The position numbers were made by a program, and so were the translations under genes. This document shows, piece by piece, positions 7,569 to 13,697 of a stretch of 13,697 nt of DNA. Under the pieces are notes generated by a model. The model did not search any database, was not told the origin of the DNA, and worked only from the letters and a program-made list of their open reading frames with translations. Location of the stretch: positions 1 through 13,697 of the forward strand of contig JAUXNL010000372.1 in the NCBI GenBank assembly GCA_030684415.1. Direction: 5' to 3'. The stretch comes from Moraxellaceae bacterium (GTDB lineage: Bacteria; Pseudomonadota; Gammaproteobacteria; Pseudomonadales; Moraxellaceae). Positions within the stretch are counted from its first letter, which is position 1; each line of letters begins with the position of its first letter.

Positions 7569-8417
7569 ATGACTGCTGGACGACACCCCATGACTGATAG
7601 TTATTGCGTATTCGGCAACCCGGTTGCCCACAGCAAATCGCCAGTCATTCACGGCGAGTTTGCGCGACTGACCGGACAGGACATCCATTACGAGGCGAAG
7701 CTCGCAGACAAAGACGGCTTCACTCAGGCCGCACATGACTTTTTTGCAGCGGGCGGCAAAGGCTGCAATGTCACGGTCCCGTTCAAGGAGGAGGCGTGGT
7801 CGCTGGCCGAGGTGCGCTCGCGCCGCGCTGAAAAGGCCGGGGCCGTGAATACCTTGATGCTGGGGAAAGACGGCCGCCTCTATGGCGATAACACCGATGG
7901 CGCCGGGCTGCTTTGCGACATGCAGGACAATGCGGGCTGGGAGCTGCGCGGCCGACGTGTCTTGCTGCTCGGTGCCGGTGGCGCTGCACGGGGGGTGGTC
8001 TCGCCTTTGCTCGCCGCACGGCCGGCCATGCTGGTGATTGCCAATCGCACGCCGGCCCGTGCGCAGGAGCTGGTGCGGCTGTTCGCAGATGAAGGTCCGG
8101 TCACGGGCGGCAGTTACGACACCCTTGCCGGACAGACATTCGATCTGGTGATCAACGCCACGTCGGCGAGTTTGGGCGGCGAGTTGCCGCCCTTGCCAGC
8201 AGGGTTGCTGGCGCCGGGAGCGCAGGCCTACGACATGATGTACGGCGCCGTGCCCACCGTGTTTTTGCAATGGGCAGCCGCCCAAGGGGCACAGACCCGG
8301 GATGGGCTAGGCATGCTGGTCGAGCAGGCAGCCGAAGCGTTTTTTCTCTGGCGTCAGGTGCGCCCGCCAACAAGTGCCGTGCTGTCAGGGTTGCGGGCAG
8401 CGCTCACGCCGGCATAA
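7569..8417 (+). CDS. aroE: Shikimate dehydrogenase (NADP+)
   Basis: AroE reduces 3-dehydroshikimate to shikimate with NADPH in aromatic amino acid synthesis. The product is 282 residues (E. coli 272). The substrate domain carries SKSP at 22-25, catalytic Lys73 in NVTVPFKE, and Asp110 in NTDGAG. The NADP-binding domain shows GAGGAARG at 135-142 and NRT at 159-161, the usual NADP-preferring signature, plus INATSASLGGELP. GLGMLVEQAAEAFFLW closes the fold. ATG 7569 is used because GGAGGAG lies 5 bases upstream. The second in-frame ATG at 7590 starts nearer the conserved part but has no such site, and a longer frame back to 7494 lacks support. It lies close to hemF, as in Pseudomonas, but with an extra gene between. 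Confidence 0.97.
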   Translation: MTAGRHPMTDSYCVFGNPVAHSKSPVIHGEFARLTGQDIHYEAKLADKDGFTQAAHDFFAAGGKGCNVTVPFKEEAWSLAEVRSRRAEKAGAVNTLMLGKDGRLYGDNTDGAGLLCDMQDNAGWELRGRRVLLLGAGGAARGVVSPLLAARPAMLVIANRTPARAQELVRLFADEGPVTGGSYDTLAGQTFDLVINATSASLGGELPPLPAGLLAPGAQAYDMMYGAVPTVFLQWAAAQGAQTRDGLGMLVEQAAEAFFLWRQVRPPTSAVLSGLRAALTPA

Positions 8418-8418
8418 T
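8391..8418 (+). promoter_or_regulatory. Candidate sigma-70 promoter for the DUF481 gene
   Basis: TTGCGG at 8391-8396 and CATAAT at 8413-8418 are separated by 16 bases. They overlap the end of aroE and lie 37 bases before the ATG at 8455. Position and spacing fit a housekeeping promoter, but the spacer is one base short and each hexamer has mismatches. This is a consensus match by eye only. Confidence 0.4.
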
Positions 8419-8454
8419 CGCTGCCGTCCAAAATTGTCTCAGCGGGTTCATTTC

Positions 8455-9159
8455 ATGCGTTCAGTGTTTTTCCTCGGCCTGATGGCTGCTGCTTGTCCTG
8501 TGCTGGCTGAAGAGGCCGGAAAACCTTTCAGCGGCGCTGCTGACGTGGCCTATCTCAAGTCGACCGGCAGCACCGAGAAAGAAACGTTCAAGGGCCGGCT
8601 CGACGGTAAATATGTGCAGGGCGTATGGACGCATGAAGGTGCACTGGAAGGCCTGAACGAGCTCGATGGCCTGACCGATACCCGTACGCGTGAGCGCTAT
8701 CTGGCGCTTGGCAAGACCAGCCGCCGGTTTACCGAGCGCGACTATCTTTTCATCAAGCTGCAAGCCGAAACCGACAAGCAAAGCAGCTACGACTATCAGG
8801 CATTTCTCGCCGCCGGTTACGGGCGCGACGTCATCAAGACCGACACCATGAACCTGGCGCTGGAGTTGGGTGGTGGTGTTCGTCACAACAAAGATGAGCT
8901 GACGGGCGATACCGAAAACGAAGCGCTGGGCAATGCCACACTCAAGTACGACTGGCGCTTTCGTGCCGGTGCACGCTTTTTTGAAGAGGCCGGCGTGGAG
9001 TTTGGCGAGGACAGCACCGTGGTGCGTTCGCGCACCGGTGTCGAGTTCGACATCATCGAGGTCGTAAAGCTGTCGATTGCCTATGAATACAAACGCGACG
9101 ATGGCCCCGCCAATCTTGAAGACACACTGACCGTGGTCGGCCTCAGCTACAAGTTCTGA
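8455..9159 (+). CDS. DUF481-family (YdiY-like) outer-membrane beta-barrel protein
   Basis: The 234-residue product has a Sec signal peptide (MRSVFFLGLMAAACPVLA, cleavage near residue 18). The remainder is rich in alternating polar and hydrophobic strands, such as YLFIKLQAE, FLAAGYGRDV, LALELGGGVR, FRAGARFFEEAGVEF and VKLSIAYEYKRDD. It ends in LSYKF, the C-terminal aromatic residue typical of proteins handled by the BAM complex. This layout, with the GYGRDV and RTGVEFDI segments, matches DUF481 proteins, of which E. coli YdiY and 'salt-induced outer membrane proteins' are members. Their exact role is not established. AGCGGG 8 bases before the ATG is a modest ribosome-binding site. It begins 37 bases after aroE and may be read from its own promoter. 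Confidence 0.8.
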   Translation: MRSVFFLGLMAAACPVLAEEAGKPFSGAADVAYLKSTGSTEKETFKGRLDGKYVQGVWTHEGALEGLNELDGLTDTRTRERYLALGKTSRRFTERDYLFIKLQAETDKQSSYDYQAFLAAGYGRDVIKTDTMNLALELGGGVRHNKDELTGDTENEALGNATLKYDWRFRAGARFFEEAGVEFGEDSTVVRSRTGVEFDIIEVVKLSIAYEYKRDDGPANLEDTLTVVGLSYKF

Positions 9160-9422
9160 GGTGAGCCGCCCTTGAGTTGGGCGCAGAGGGCGTCCGGCGG
9201 CAGCGGCCATGCCGGCCCCGGCTCTTTCGCCAGATACTTCCGTGCCGGTCTCACTCCCTCCCTAAGGGGGTGAGAGCGGCACTCTGACGCTGGCCCCTAC
9301 CCTTGGCCTCTACGGATTGCCTGGCCCCGTACCCTGAAAGGAGCGCTCCGGCTCTTGGTGCTGTTTCTCGGCCCGATTCTCAGCGCTGTTTCTTTGGAGC
9401 CGCCCCTGTTCGGCAGTGGTTA
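9160..9422. other. Non-coding stretch with a stem-loop, no gene seen
   Basis: No credible ORF is present. A strong stem-loop lies at 9250-9274: a 10-bp stem (CTCACTCCCT with AGGGGGTGAG, one G-T pair) and a 5-base loop. It has no T-run, so it is only a possible rho-dependent or processing end for the DUF481 transcript. A smaller stem CGCCC/GGGCG lies at 9167-9183, just after the stop codon. Confidence 0.5.
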
Positions 9423-9511
9423 GGCCAACAGTGCGGATGAGTCCGTACTCACGAAATCGTGGCCATTGATCGGGCTGTTCCTCCCGAAAAGTGTACGGTC
9501 GGCTCTTAACC

Positions 9512-9535
9512 TGTGGGAGCGGCTTTAGCCGCGAA
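9512..9535 (+). repeat. REP-like palindrome, copy 1
   Basis: TGTGGGAGCGGCTTTAGCCG, continuing CGAA, has an internal stem GCGGCT/AGCCGC with a TTT/TT-type loop. It resembles the intergenic REP sequences common in Pseudomonas and xanthomonads. It pairs perfectly over 24 bases with the inverted copy at 9681-9704. Confidence 0.75.
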
Positions 9536-9680
9536 TATGCTGGAAGCAATGTCAGGGATGCTCTGAATAACCCGAAGCCGCTCGGGGGGAGCCTTTGGTC
9601 TGAGTGAGCATGCCCTTCGGTGGCCAGCGGAAATCGGTGGGATTGGCGCCGGGCGAGCGGGGTTATTCAGCGCGGCTTTT

Positions 9681-9704
9681 TTCGCGGCTAAAGCCGCTCC
9701 CACA
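9681..9704 (-). repeat. REP-like palindrome, copy 2, inverted
   Basis: This is the exact reverse complement of 9512-9535, 145 bases away. Two REPs facing each other form a REPIN/BIME-type doublet. Such doublets are usually spread by RAYT transposases, and none is in the window. Confidence 0.75.
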
Positions 9705-9843
9705 AGAGTCGCCTCCGCTGCGGATGAGTCCGCCCCACGATTTGGTGCTTCGCTGTTGATGGGAAGGCAGCTCACGCACGTTCCCGGTGTTGGCCGCACG
9801 GTGGCTCCCTCACGGCAAGCAGCGCAGCGGCGGAGACGGGCTT

Positions 9844-10011
9844 TAGCAGCTTGCTGAAAAATGCTTTTCAGCAAGCTGCTTCCCGGCCAAGGATGGCCGG
9901 GTCGCGAATCAATCACGTCTAAGTGATTGATTCAGCGTGGAGCGATTCCGGACATGTGCCTACATTGCGGGCTGAAAAAGCCCGGGATGGGCGTTTTTCA
10001 GCAAGCTGTTA
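9844..10011. mobile_element. MITE-like 168-bp element with 18-bp terminal inverted repeats
   Basis: The ends are TAGCAGCTTGCTGAAAAA (9844-9861) and its reverse complement with one mismatch (9994-10011), and TA stands at both outer edges. Inside lie four hairpins in a row. The first (9845-9880) has 16-bp arms and contains an extra inverted copy of the end sequence. The second (9882-9901) pairs CCCGGCCA with TGGCCGGG. The third (9906-9933) pairs GAATCAATCAC with GTGATTGATTC. The fourth (9971-10002) has a GCCC/GGGC core. There is no ORF. Terminal repeats, small size and a second copy of one end palindrome at 13223-13260 suggest a non-autonomous mobile element; the transposase family is unknown. 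Confidence 0.6.
9971..10002 (-). terminator. Probable terminator of yrdA, inside the MITE-like element
   Basis: Read on the minus strand just after the yrdA stop: GCTGAAAAA, a C bulge, then GCCC-ATCCC-GGGC followed by TTTTT. The A-run and T-run extend the stem, so it could act in either direction. The GC core is only 4 bp, so strength is uncertain. Confidence 0.5.
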
Positions 10012-10557
10012 GTCTGCGCAGGCTTCAGCCAGATACTCGTCTTTGAGGCGCGCGTAGTTGGCAGCGGTGTAGGTGAAATACGTGCGCTCTTTCTCGGTGA
10101 TGGGCCGCACGGCCTTTGCCGGGTTACCGAGGTACACATGGCCCGAGGCCAGCACCTTGCCGGGTGGCACCACGGCACCGGCGCCCACGATGACATCAGA
10201 CTCGATGACGGCACCATCCATGACCATCGCCTTCATGCCGATCAGCACACGGTCGTGCACGGTGCAGCCGTGCAGCGTGGCCTGATGGCCGATGGTGACG
10301 TCGTTACCGATGGTGAGCGGGAAGCCATCCGGGTTATAGGCGCTGGCGTGGGTGATGTGCAGCACGCTTCCATCTTGCACCGAGACGCGCTCGCCGATAC
10401 GGATGCGGTGCATGTCGCCACGGATCACGGCAAATGGCCACACCGAGCTGTCCTGGCCCATGACCACATCGCCGATGACCAATGCCGCCGTGTCTACAAA
10501 AACACTCTCATGCAAATCTGGCCGTATGCCCTTGTGCGACCGTATGCTGGCCACCAT
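10009..10557 (-). CDS. yrdA: Gamma-class carbonic anhydrase-like protein YrdA
   Basis: The product is 182 residues (E. coli YrdA 184) and is a left-handed beta-helix of hexapeptide repeats, for example VIGDVV, RIRIGERVSVQDGSV, LTIGNDVTIG and VLIGMKAMV. The metal-binding histidines of the gamma carbonic anhydrase fold are present: His91 and His96 in IGHQATLHGC, with His67 or His70 in VLHITH. A C-terminal helix follows (ITEKERTYFTYTAANYARLK). YrdA-type proteins bind zinc, but carbonic anhydrase activity is often weak or unproven. AGGAG lies 8 bases before the ATG, confirming the start. The stop TAA is the first three bases of the MITE-like end repeat, so the last codons may have been altered by its insertion. 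It diverges from prlC. Confidence 0.9.
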   Translation of the reverse strand: MVASIRSHKGIRPDLHESVFVDTAALVIGDVVMGQDSSVWPFAVIRGDMHRIRIGERVSVQDGSVLHITHASAYNPDGFPLTIGNDVTIGHQATLHGCTVHDRVLIGMKAMVMDGAVIESDVIVGAGAVVPPGKVLASGHVYLGNPAKAVRPITEKERTYFTYTAANYARLKDEYLAEACAD

Positions 10558-10667
10558 CTTTTACACTCCTGACCCGATTGTGTGGCGGTTGCCGCTTCTG
10601 ATTCTCGCCTGCCGGCGCGATTCGTGAAACGCAAAACGCCGCTTGTTGAACTTTGCCGGAACCGACC

Positions 10668-12692
10668 ATGACCAACCCCTTGCTTGAACGCCACGACCTG
10701 CCCCCTTTCGACCGCATCCTGCCTGAGCATGTTGGTCCGGCGATCGACGCCATCCTCACCGAAAACCGCGCGGCCATCGCCACGCTGGCGACAGCCCCCG
10801 CTACGTGGGAAGCGGTGCCGGCGGTGCTTGAGCAGTTGCAGGACCGCCTCGACCAAGCCTGGGCACCGGTCTCGCATCTTAATGCCGTCGCCAATACCGA
10901 TGCCTGGCGCGAGGCTTATAACAGCGCACTGCCCCGCTTGGCCGCTTACGGCACCGAGCTGGGCCAGAACGATGCGCTGTTTGCCGTTTACGAAGCGCTG
11001 GAAAAGAATCCGGCCTTTGCCAGTTGGAGCGCGGCGCAGCAGCAAAGCATCCGCAATGCGCTGCGCGATTTCCGCCTTAGCGGCATCGGCCTGCCCGCCG
11101 CCGACAAAAAACGCTTTGCCGATATCCAGGAAAAACTCGCCGGGCTGACGTCGGCATTCTCCGATGCCGTGCTCGATGCCACCCAGTCATGGGAGCTTCT
11201 GCTCGACGACGACAGCCGCCTGCGCGGGCTGCCCGATTCCGCCAAGGGACTGCTGGCCGCGCTGGCGCAGCAGAAAGAAAAAACCGGCTGGCGCATCACG
11301 CTCGATTTTCCGTCATACATTGCCGTGATGACGCATGCGCACGACCGTGCCCTGCGCGAAGCCGTGTACACGGCGTATGTCACCCGTGCGTCCGACCAGG
11401 GCCCACAAGCCGGGCAGTTCGACAACTCCGCACGCATGACCGAAATCCTGCAACTGCGGCAAGAAGAGGCGGCGCTGCTGGGTTATGCCAGTTTTGCCGA
11501 GATGTCGCTGGTGCCGAAAATGGCCGAGTCGCCAGAGCAGGTCATTTCTTTTCTCGAAGACCTCGCGGTACGCACGCGCGCCGGCGCCGAAAAAGAGCTG
11601 GCTGAATTGCGCGAATTTGCACGCACAGCGCTGGGCCTGACGGATTTGCAGCCCTGGGATGTCACCTATGCCAGCGAAAAGCTGAAAGAGAAAAAGTATG
11701 CGGTGTCGCAAGAGCAGCTGCGCCCGTACTTCCCCGCCCCCAAAGTCATCAGCGGTATGCTGCGCATTGCGGAAACGCTTTACGGCCTGACCATTGTCGA
11801 ACGCCATGATGTGGTGAAATGGCATGACGACGTGACGTATTACGAAATCAGCGAAAATGGCGAAGTCGTCGCCAGCTTCTGGCTCGACCCGTATGCCCGC
11901 GCCAACAAGCGTGGCGGTGCGTGGATGGCCGACTGCCGTGTGCGCCGCCGCCGCGAAGATGGCTCGCTGCAAAAGCCGGTTGCCTTCCTCGCCTGCAATT
12001 TCAATCCGCCGGTGGATGGCAAGCCGGCCCTGCTCACACACGACGAAGTCACCACGCTTTTCCACGAATTTGGCCACGGCCTGCACCATATGCTCACGCG
12101 CATCGAAGTGGCGGCCGTGTCGGGCATTAACGGTGTTGCCTGGGATGCGGTGGAGCTGCCTAGCCAGTTTCACGAAAACTGGTGCTGGGAGCCGGAGGCG
12201 CTGGCCATTATTTCTGGCCATGTCGATACTGGCGAGCCGCTGCCGCCCGTGCTGCTGGAAAAAATGCTGGCGGCCAAGAATTTCCAATCCGGCTTGGTGA
12301 TGCTCCGCCAGTTGGAGTTCGCGCTGTTCGACATGGAGCTGCATCAGCAGACCGCGTTCGATGCCGGCACGGTACAGCGGGTGCTGGATGGCGTGCGCTC
12401 CCGTGTTGCCGTGCTGGTGCCGCCAGCGTTCAACCGTTTCCAGCATGGCTTCACGCATATTTTTGCAGGCGGTTATGCGGCGGGCTATTACAGCTATAAA
12501 TGGGCCGAGGTGCTGTCGGCCGATGCCTTCTCGCGCTTTGAAGAAGAAGGCGTGATGAATGTTGCTGTCGGCCGTCATTTCCGCGACACCGTGCTGGCGC
12601 AAGGTGGCAGCCGTCCCGCCGCTGAATTGTTTGCCGAGTTCCGTGGCCGCGCTCCCACCGTCGATGCGCTGCTGCGCCATTCCGGCCTTTGA
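10668..12692 (+). CDS. prlC: Oligopeptidase A (M3 family zinc metallopeptidase)
   Basis: PrlC (OpdA) is a cytoplasmic thimet-type oligopeptidase that degrades short peptides, including cleaved signal peptides. The product is 674 residues (E. coli 680). The zinc site is complete: HEFGH at 466-470 supplies both histidines and the catalytic glutamate, and Glu496 in VELPSQ is the third ligand. Other family marks are SPVSHLN-like APVSHLN near residue 70, HDEVTTLFHEFGHGLHH, ELPSQFHENW, and the substrate-contact region GGYAAGYYSYKWAEVLSADAF near the C-terminus. ATG 10668 is chosen because MTNPLL matches the E. coli N-terminus. A TTG at 10653 would add five residues without support. The upstream GGAA is a weak ribosome-binding site. 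Confidence 0.97.
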   Translation: MTNPLLERHDLPPFDRILPEHVGPAIDAILTENRAAIATLATAPATWEAVPAVLEQLQDRLDQAWAPVSHLNAVANTDAWREAYNSALPRLAAYGTELGQNDALFAVYEALEKNPAFASWSAAQQQSIRNALRDFRLSGIGLPAADKKRFADIQEKLAGLTSAFSDAVLDATQSWELLLDDDSRLRGLPDSAKGLLAALAQQKEKTGWRITLDFPSYIAVMTHAHDRALREAVYTAYVTRASDQGPQAGQFDNSARMTEILQLRQEEAALLGYASFAEMSLVPKMAESPEQVISFLEDLAVRTRAGAEKELAELREFARTALGLTDLQPWDVTYASEKLKEKKYAVSQEQLRPYFPAPKVISGMLRIAETLYGLTIVERHDVVKWHDDVTYYEISENGEVVASFWLDPYARANKRGGAWMADCRVRRRREDGSLQKPVAFLACNFNPPVDGKPALLTHDEVTTLFHEFGHGLHHMLTRIEVAAVSGINGVAWDAVELPSQFHENWCWEPEALAIISGHVDTGEPLPPVLLEKMLAAKNFQSGLVMLRQLEFALFDMELHQQTAFDAGTVQRVLDGVRSRVAVLVPPAFNRFQHGFTHIFAGGYAAGYYSYKWAEVLSADAFSRFEEEGVMNVAVGRHFRDTVLAQGGSRPAAELFAEFRGRAPTVDALLRHSGL

Positions 12693-12709
12693 TTGGATTT
12701 CTACCGCTC

Positions 12710-12737
12710 GATGTGTGCGGATGTGTCCGCACACATC
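12710..12737. repeat. Hairpin after prlC
   Basis: Perfect 12-bp arms GATGTGTGCGGA and TCCGCACACATC with loop TGTG, starting 18 bases after the prlC stop. There is no T-run, so it is not a standard intrinsic terminator. It shares the GCGGAT/TCCGC core with 9432-9445, 9719-9732 and 12749-12766. Confidence 0.7.
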
Positions 12738-12777
12738 GGTCGCTGTAGGTGCGGATTCATCCGCACGCTGACCGATG
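12734..12777. repeat. Second, overlapping stem-loop with REP-like core
   Basis: The outer arms CATCGGTC (12734-12741) and GACCGATG (12770-12777) enclose an inner hairpin GTGCGGAT-TC-ATCCGCAC (12749-12766). The first four bases are also the end of the previous hairpin, so the full versions of the two cannot form at once. Confidence 0.6.
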
Positions 12778-12861
12778 CGCATCGCGCCCCAGCGGACGAA
12801 CCGGCCACGATGTGTGGTCAATGCCGCACCTGCAACACTATTCGCACCGGGAGAATCGCAG

Positions 12862-13083
12862 ATGACCACACGACGCATGTTTATCGCCGGTGCCACCTGC
12901 CCGCGCTGCGGCGCGGTGGACCGTATCCGTCTGTGTCGTGATGGTGAGCGCGAATGGATGGACTGTGTCGCCTGCGGCTACGAAAGCGCAGAGCCGCCGG
13001 CGGCTGAGCATCCACCGGAGTCGGCGCCCGCCGATACCACGCCCGGCGCCGTCAAGTGGCTACCCCCGAGAGCGGCCAGATAG
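12862..13083 (+). CDS. yheV: YheV-family putative zinc-ribbon protein
   Basis: This small protein of 73 residues (E. coli YheV 66) has the family pattern RRMFIAGATCPRCGAVDRI and then MDCVACGYES. Two CxxC pairs (CPRC and CVAC), about 20 residues apart, form a probable zinc ribbon. The C-terminal 30 residues are rich in Pro, Ala and Glu and look unstructured. GGAG at 12850-12853 sits 8 bases before ATG 12862; an open extension upstream to 12775 crosses the hairpin region and is not used. The function of YheV (DUF2387) is unknown. It follows prlC on the same strand after 169 bases. Confidence 0.88.
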   Translation: MTTRRMFIAGATCPRCGAVDRIRLCRDGEREWMDCVACGYESAEPPAAEHPPESAPADTTPGAVKWLPPRAAR

Positions 13084-13222
13084 ATCGAATCTTCAGCGTT
13101 TTTGCTCTTCCGATTTTCACGACTTTGTTGACGGTAAAAACCGCGACAGCGCAATTTCATCAGCCTCGTTCCGGTCATGCTGGTATCAGCGCACGCAACG
13201 AGTGTGCATCTTTGAGGCGGCC

Positions 13223-13260
13223 TAGCAGCTTGCTGAAAAATGCTTTTCAGCAAGCTGCTA
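13223..13260. repeat. 38-bp palindrome, second copy of the MITE-end hairpin
   Basis: Perfect 17-bp arms (TAGCAGCTTGCTGAAAA and its complement) surround ATGC. Bases 13223-13259 are identical to 9844-9880. TA at both ends fits insertion at a TA dinucleotide, though this is weak evidence. It lies between yheV and the converging gene at 13302, with no obvious T-run. Confidence 0.8.
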
Positions 13261-13301
13261 AGAATCAAGGTCTGGCTAGATGTCGGCCCGCGTAAGTGTG
13301 C

Positions 13302-13697
13302 TCAGCTCTGCCCGGCCCCGAAGCCTAGCGCCAGCTCCTCGGACCAGTGCTGCCACGACGCCGTCCACATTCGCAGACGATGCGCTTCGGTGTTCGCAAA
13401 AAAGCGCTCGGCATCGCGCACATGCCGGCCCATGGCACGGCTGGCGGCCGCCACCGCTTCATCGTCGAGTGCGTTGGCCCAGGGCTCGCCGATGATCTGG
13501 TGCACGATGAGGTTGGCGGTGGTCATGTCCAGCGCCAGCAGCGGGGCGCCGGCCATGACCATGAAGCGGTCGTTCACTTCTTCCACCATGCGCTGCACGA
13601 GATAGCTGCGCTCGAGCAGCTCGCACAGCCCCTCACCCTCGGGCAGCCGGTAAACGCTGAGAATGCGTGCCAGCAGCGGTGCGACCAAGCCTGCCTG
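13302..13697 (-). CDS. Unrecognised protein, 5' end beyond the window
   Basis: The frame is open from the right edge to a TGA at 13302-13304, giving 132 residues. The true start probably lies outside; a TTG at 13688 is the only start codon near the edge and is not convincing. I do not recognise the family. The visible part is predicted mainly helical and acidic, with RSYLVQRMVEEVNDRFMVMA, LDMTTANLIVHQIIGEPWAN and a tryptophan-containing end MWTASWQHWSEELALGFG. No signal peptide, cysteine cluster or catalytic motif is visible. GC-rich third positions and sensible residue composition support real coding. It converges on yheV. Confidence 0.65.
   Translation of the reverse strand, partial: QAGLVAPLLARILSVYRLPEGEGLCELLERSYLVQRMVEEVNDRFMVMAGAPLLALDMTTANLIVHQIIGEPWANALDDEAVAAASRAMGRHVRDAERFFANTEAHRLRMWTASWQHWSEELALGFGAGQS

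Larger units (their letters stand above)
9423..9795. repeat. Concentric inverted repeats centred near 9608
   Basis: Several separate inverted pairs share nearly the same centre: GGCCAACA 9423-9430 with 9788-9795, AAATCGTG 9454-9461 with 9736-9743, a 24-bp REP pair 9512-9535 with 9681-9704, and CTGAATAACCC 9563-9573 with 9660-9670. Their midpoints fall at about 9609, 9599, 9608 and 9617. GGAGCC 9396-9401 with 9803-9808 may extend it. A 14-base direct repeat TGCGGATGAGTCCG (9432-9445 and 9719-9732) also lies inside. Together they look like a decayed large palindrome or clustered REP-type units. There is no ORF. Confidence 0.6.

Noticed and set aside
7449..8285. N-terminal extension of the secreted-protein gene to 528 codons
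   Set aside because: The added part lies opposite aroE and would bury a good signal peptide. The GTG at 7448 has its own GGAG site.
9250..9274. Stem-loop after the DUF481 gene as an intrinsic terminator
   Set aside because: The stem is strong, but no T-run follows on either strand and it lies 90 bases after the stop.
9506..9916. 136-codon minus-strand ORF in the repeat-rich gap
   Set aside because: It is made by reading through the REP pair and the MITE-end palindrome. The SLLKSIFQQAA-type peptide recurs near 13240 only because the DNA palindrome recurs.
9844..10011. CRISPR array or tRNA-like structure
   Set aside because: The repeats are inverted, not direct with spacers, and no cloverleaf or CCA-compatible acceptor stem can be drawn.
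11313..12896. 527-codon minus-strand ORF opposite prlC
   Set aside because: It is a shadow of the prlC frame with no recognisable domain and no ribosome-binding support.

Overview
The window looks like a chromosomal housekeeping segment from a GC-rich gammaproteobacterium. The order rsmB-fmt-def / tsaP (LysM) - dprA - tsaC - hemF - aroE matches what I remember of the Pseudomonas PA0017-PA0025 neighbourhood close to oriC. The yrdA / prlC / yheV group also resembles a near-origin Pseudomonas block. I therefore favour Pseudomonadales or a close relative. The species cannot be named from the sequence, and the synteny comparison is from memory.

Layout. (1) Positions 1-2347, minus strand: rsmB (cut by the left edge), fmt and def, the translation-initiation and rRNA-modification operon. 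(2) 2348-2547: divergent control region. (3) 2548-6617, plus strand: tsaP, a clear intrinsic terminator, then dprA, tsaC and hemF. (4) 6638-6680: a perfect palindromic two-way terminator separating hemF from a convergent, unrecognised secreted protein gene (6699-7448, minus). (5) 7569-9159, plus strand: aroE and a DUF481-type outer-membrane protein. (6) 9160-10008: about 850 bases with no credible gene, filled with hairpins, an inverted REP pair inside a set of concentric inverted repeats, and a 168-bp MITE-like element with 18-bp terminal inverted repeats that supplies the yrdA stop codon. (7) yrdA (minus) and prlC (plus), divergent, then tandem hairpins, yheV, a second copy of the MITE-end palindrome at 13223-13260, and an unrecognised gene cut by the right edge.

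How the genes fit together. Def and Fmt remove and add the formyl group of initiator methionine, and RsmB methylates 16S rRNA. TsaC makes the activated intermediate for t6A in tRNA. TsaP (type IV pilus secretin partner) and DprA (RecA loader on incoming single-stranded DNA) are both tied to DNA uptake. HemF and AroE belong to haem and shikimate biosynthesis. PrlC degrades peptides, including cleaved signal peptides.

No defence system, phage, integron, CRISPR array, rRNA or tRNA gene was seen. The least ordinary material is the repeat-rich gap at 9160-10011 with its relatives at 12710-12777 and 13223-13260, plus two genes of unknown function.
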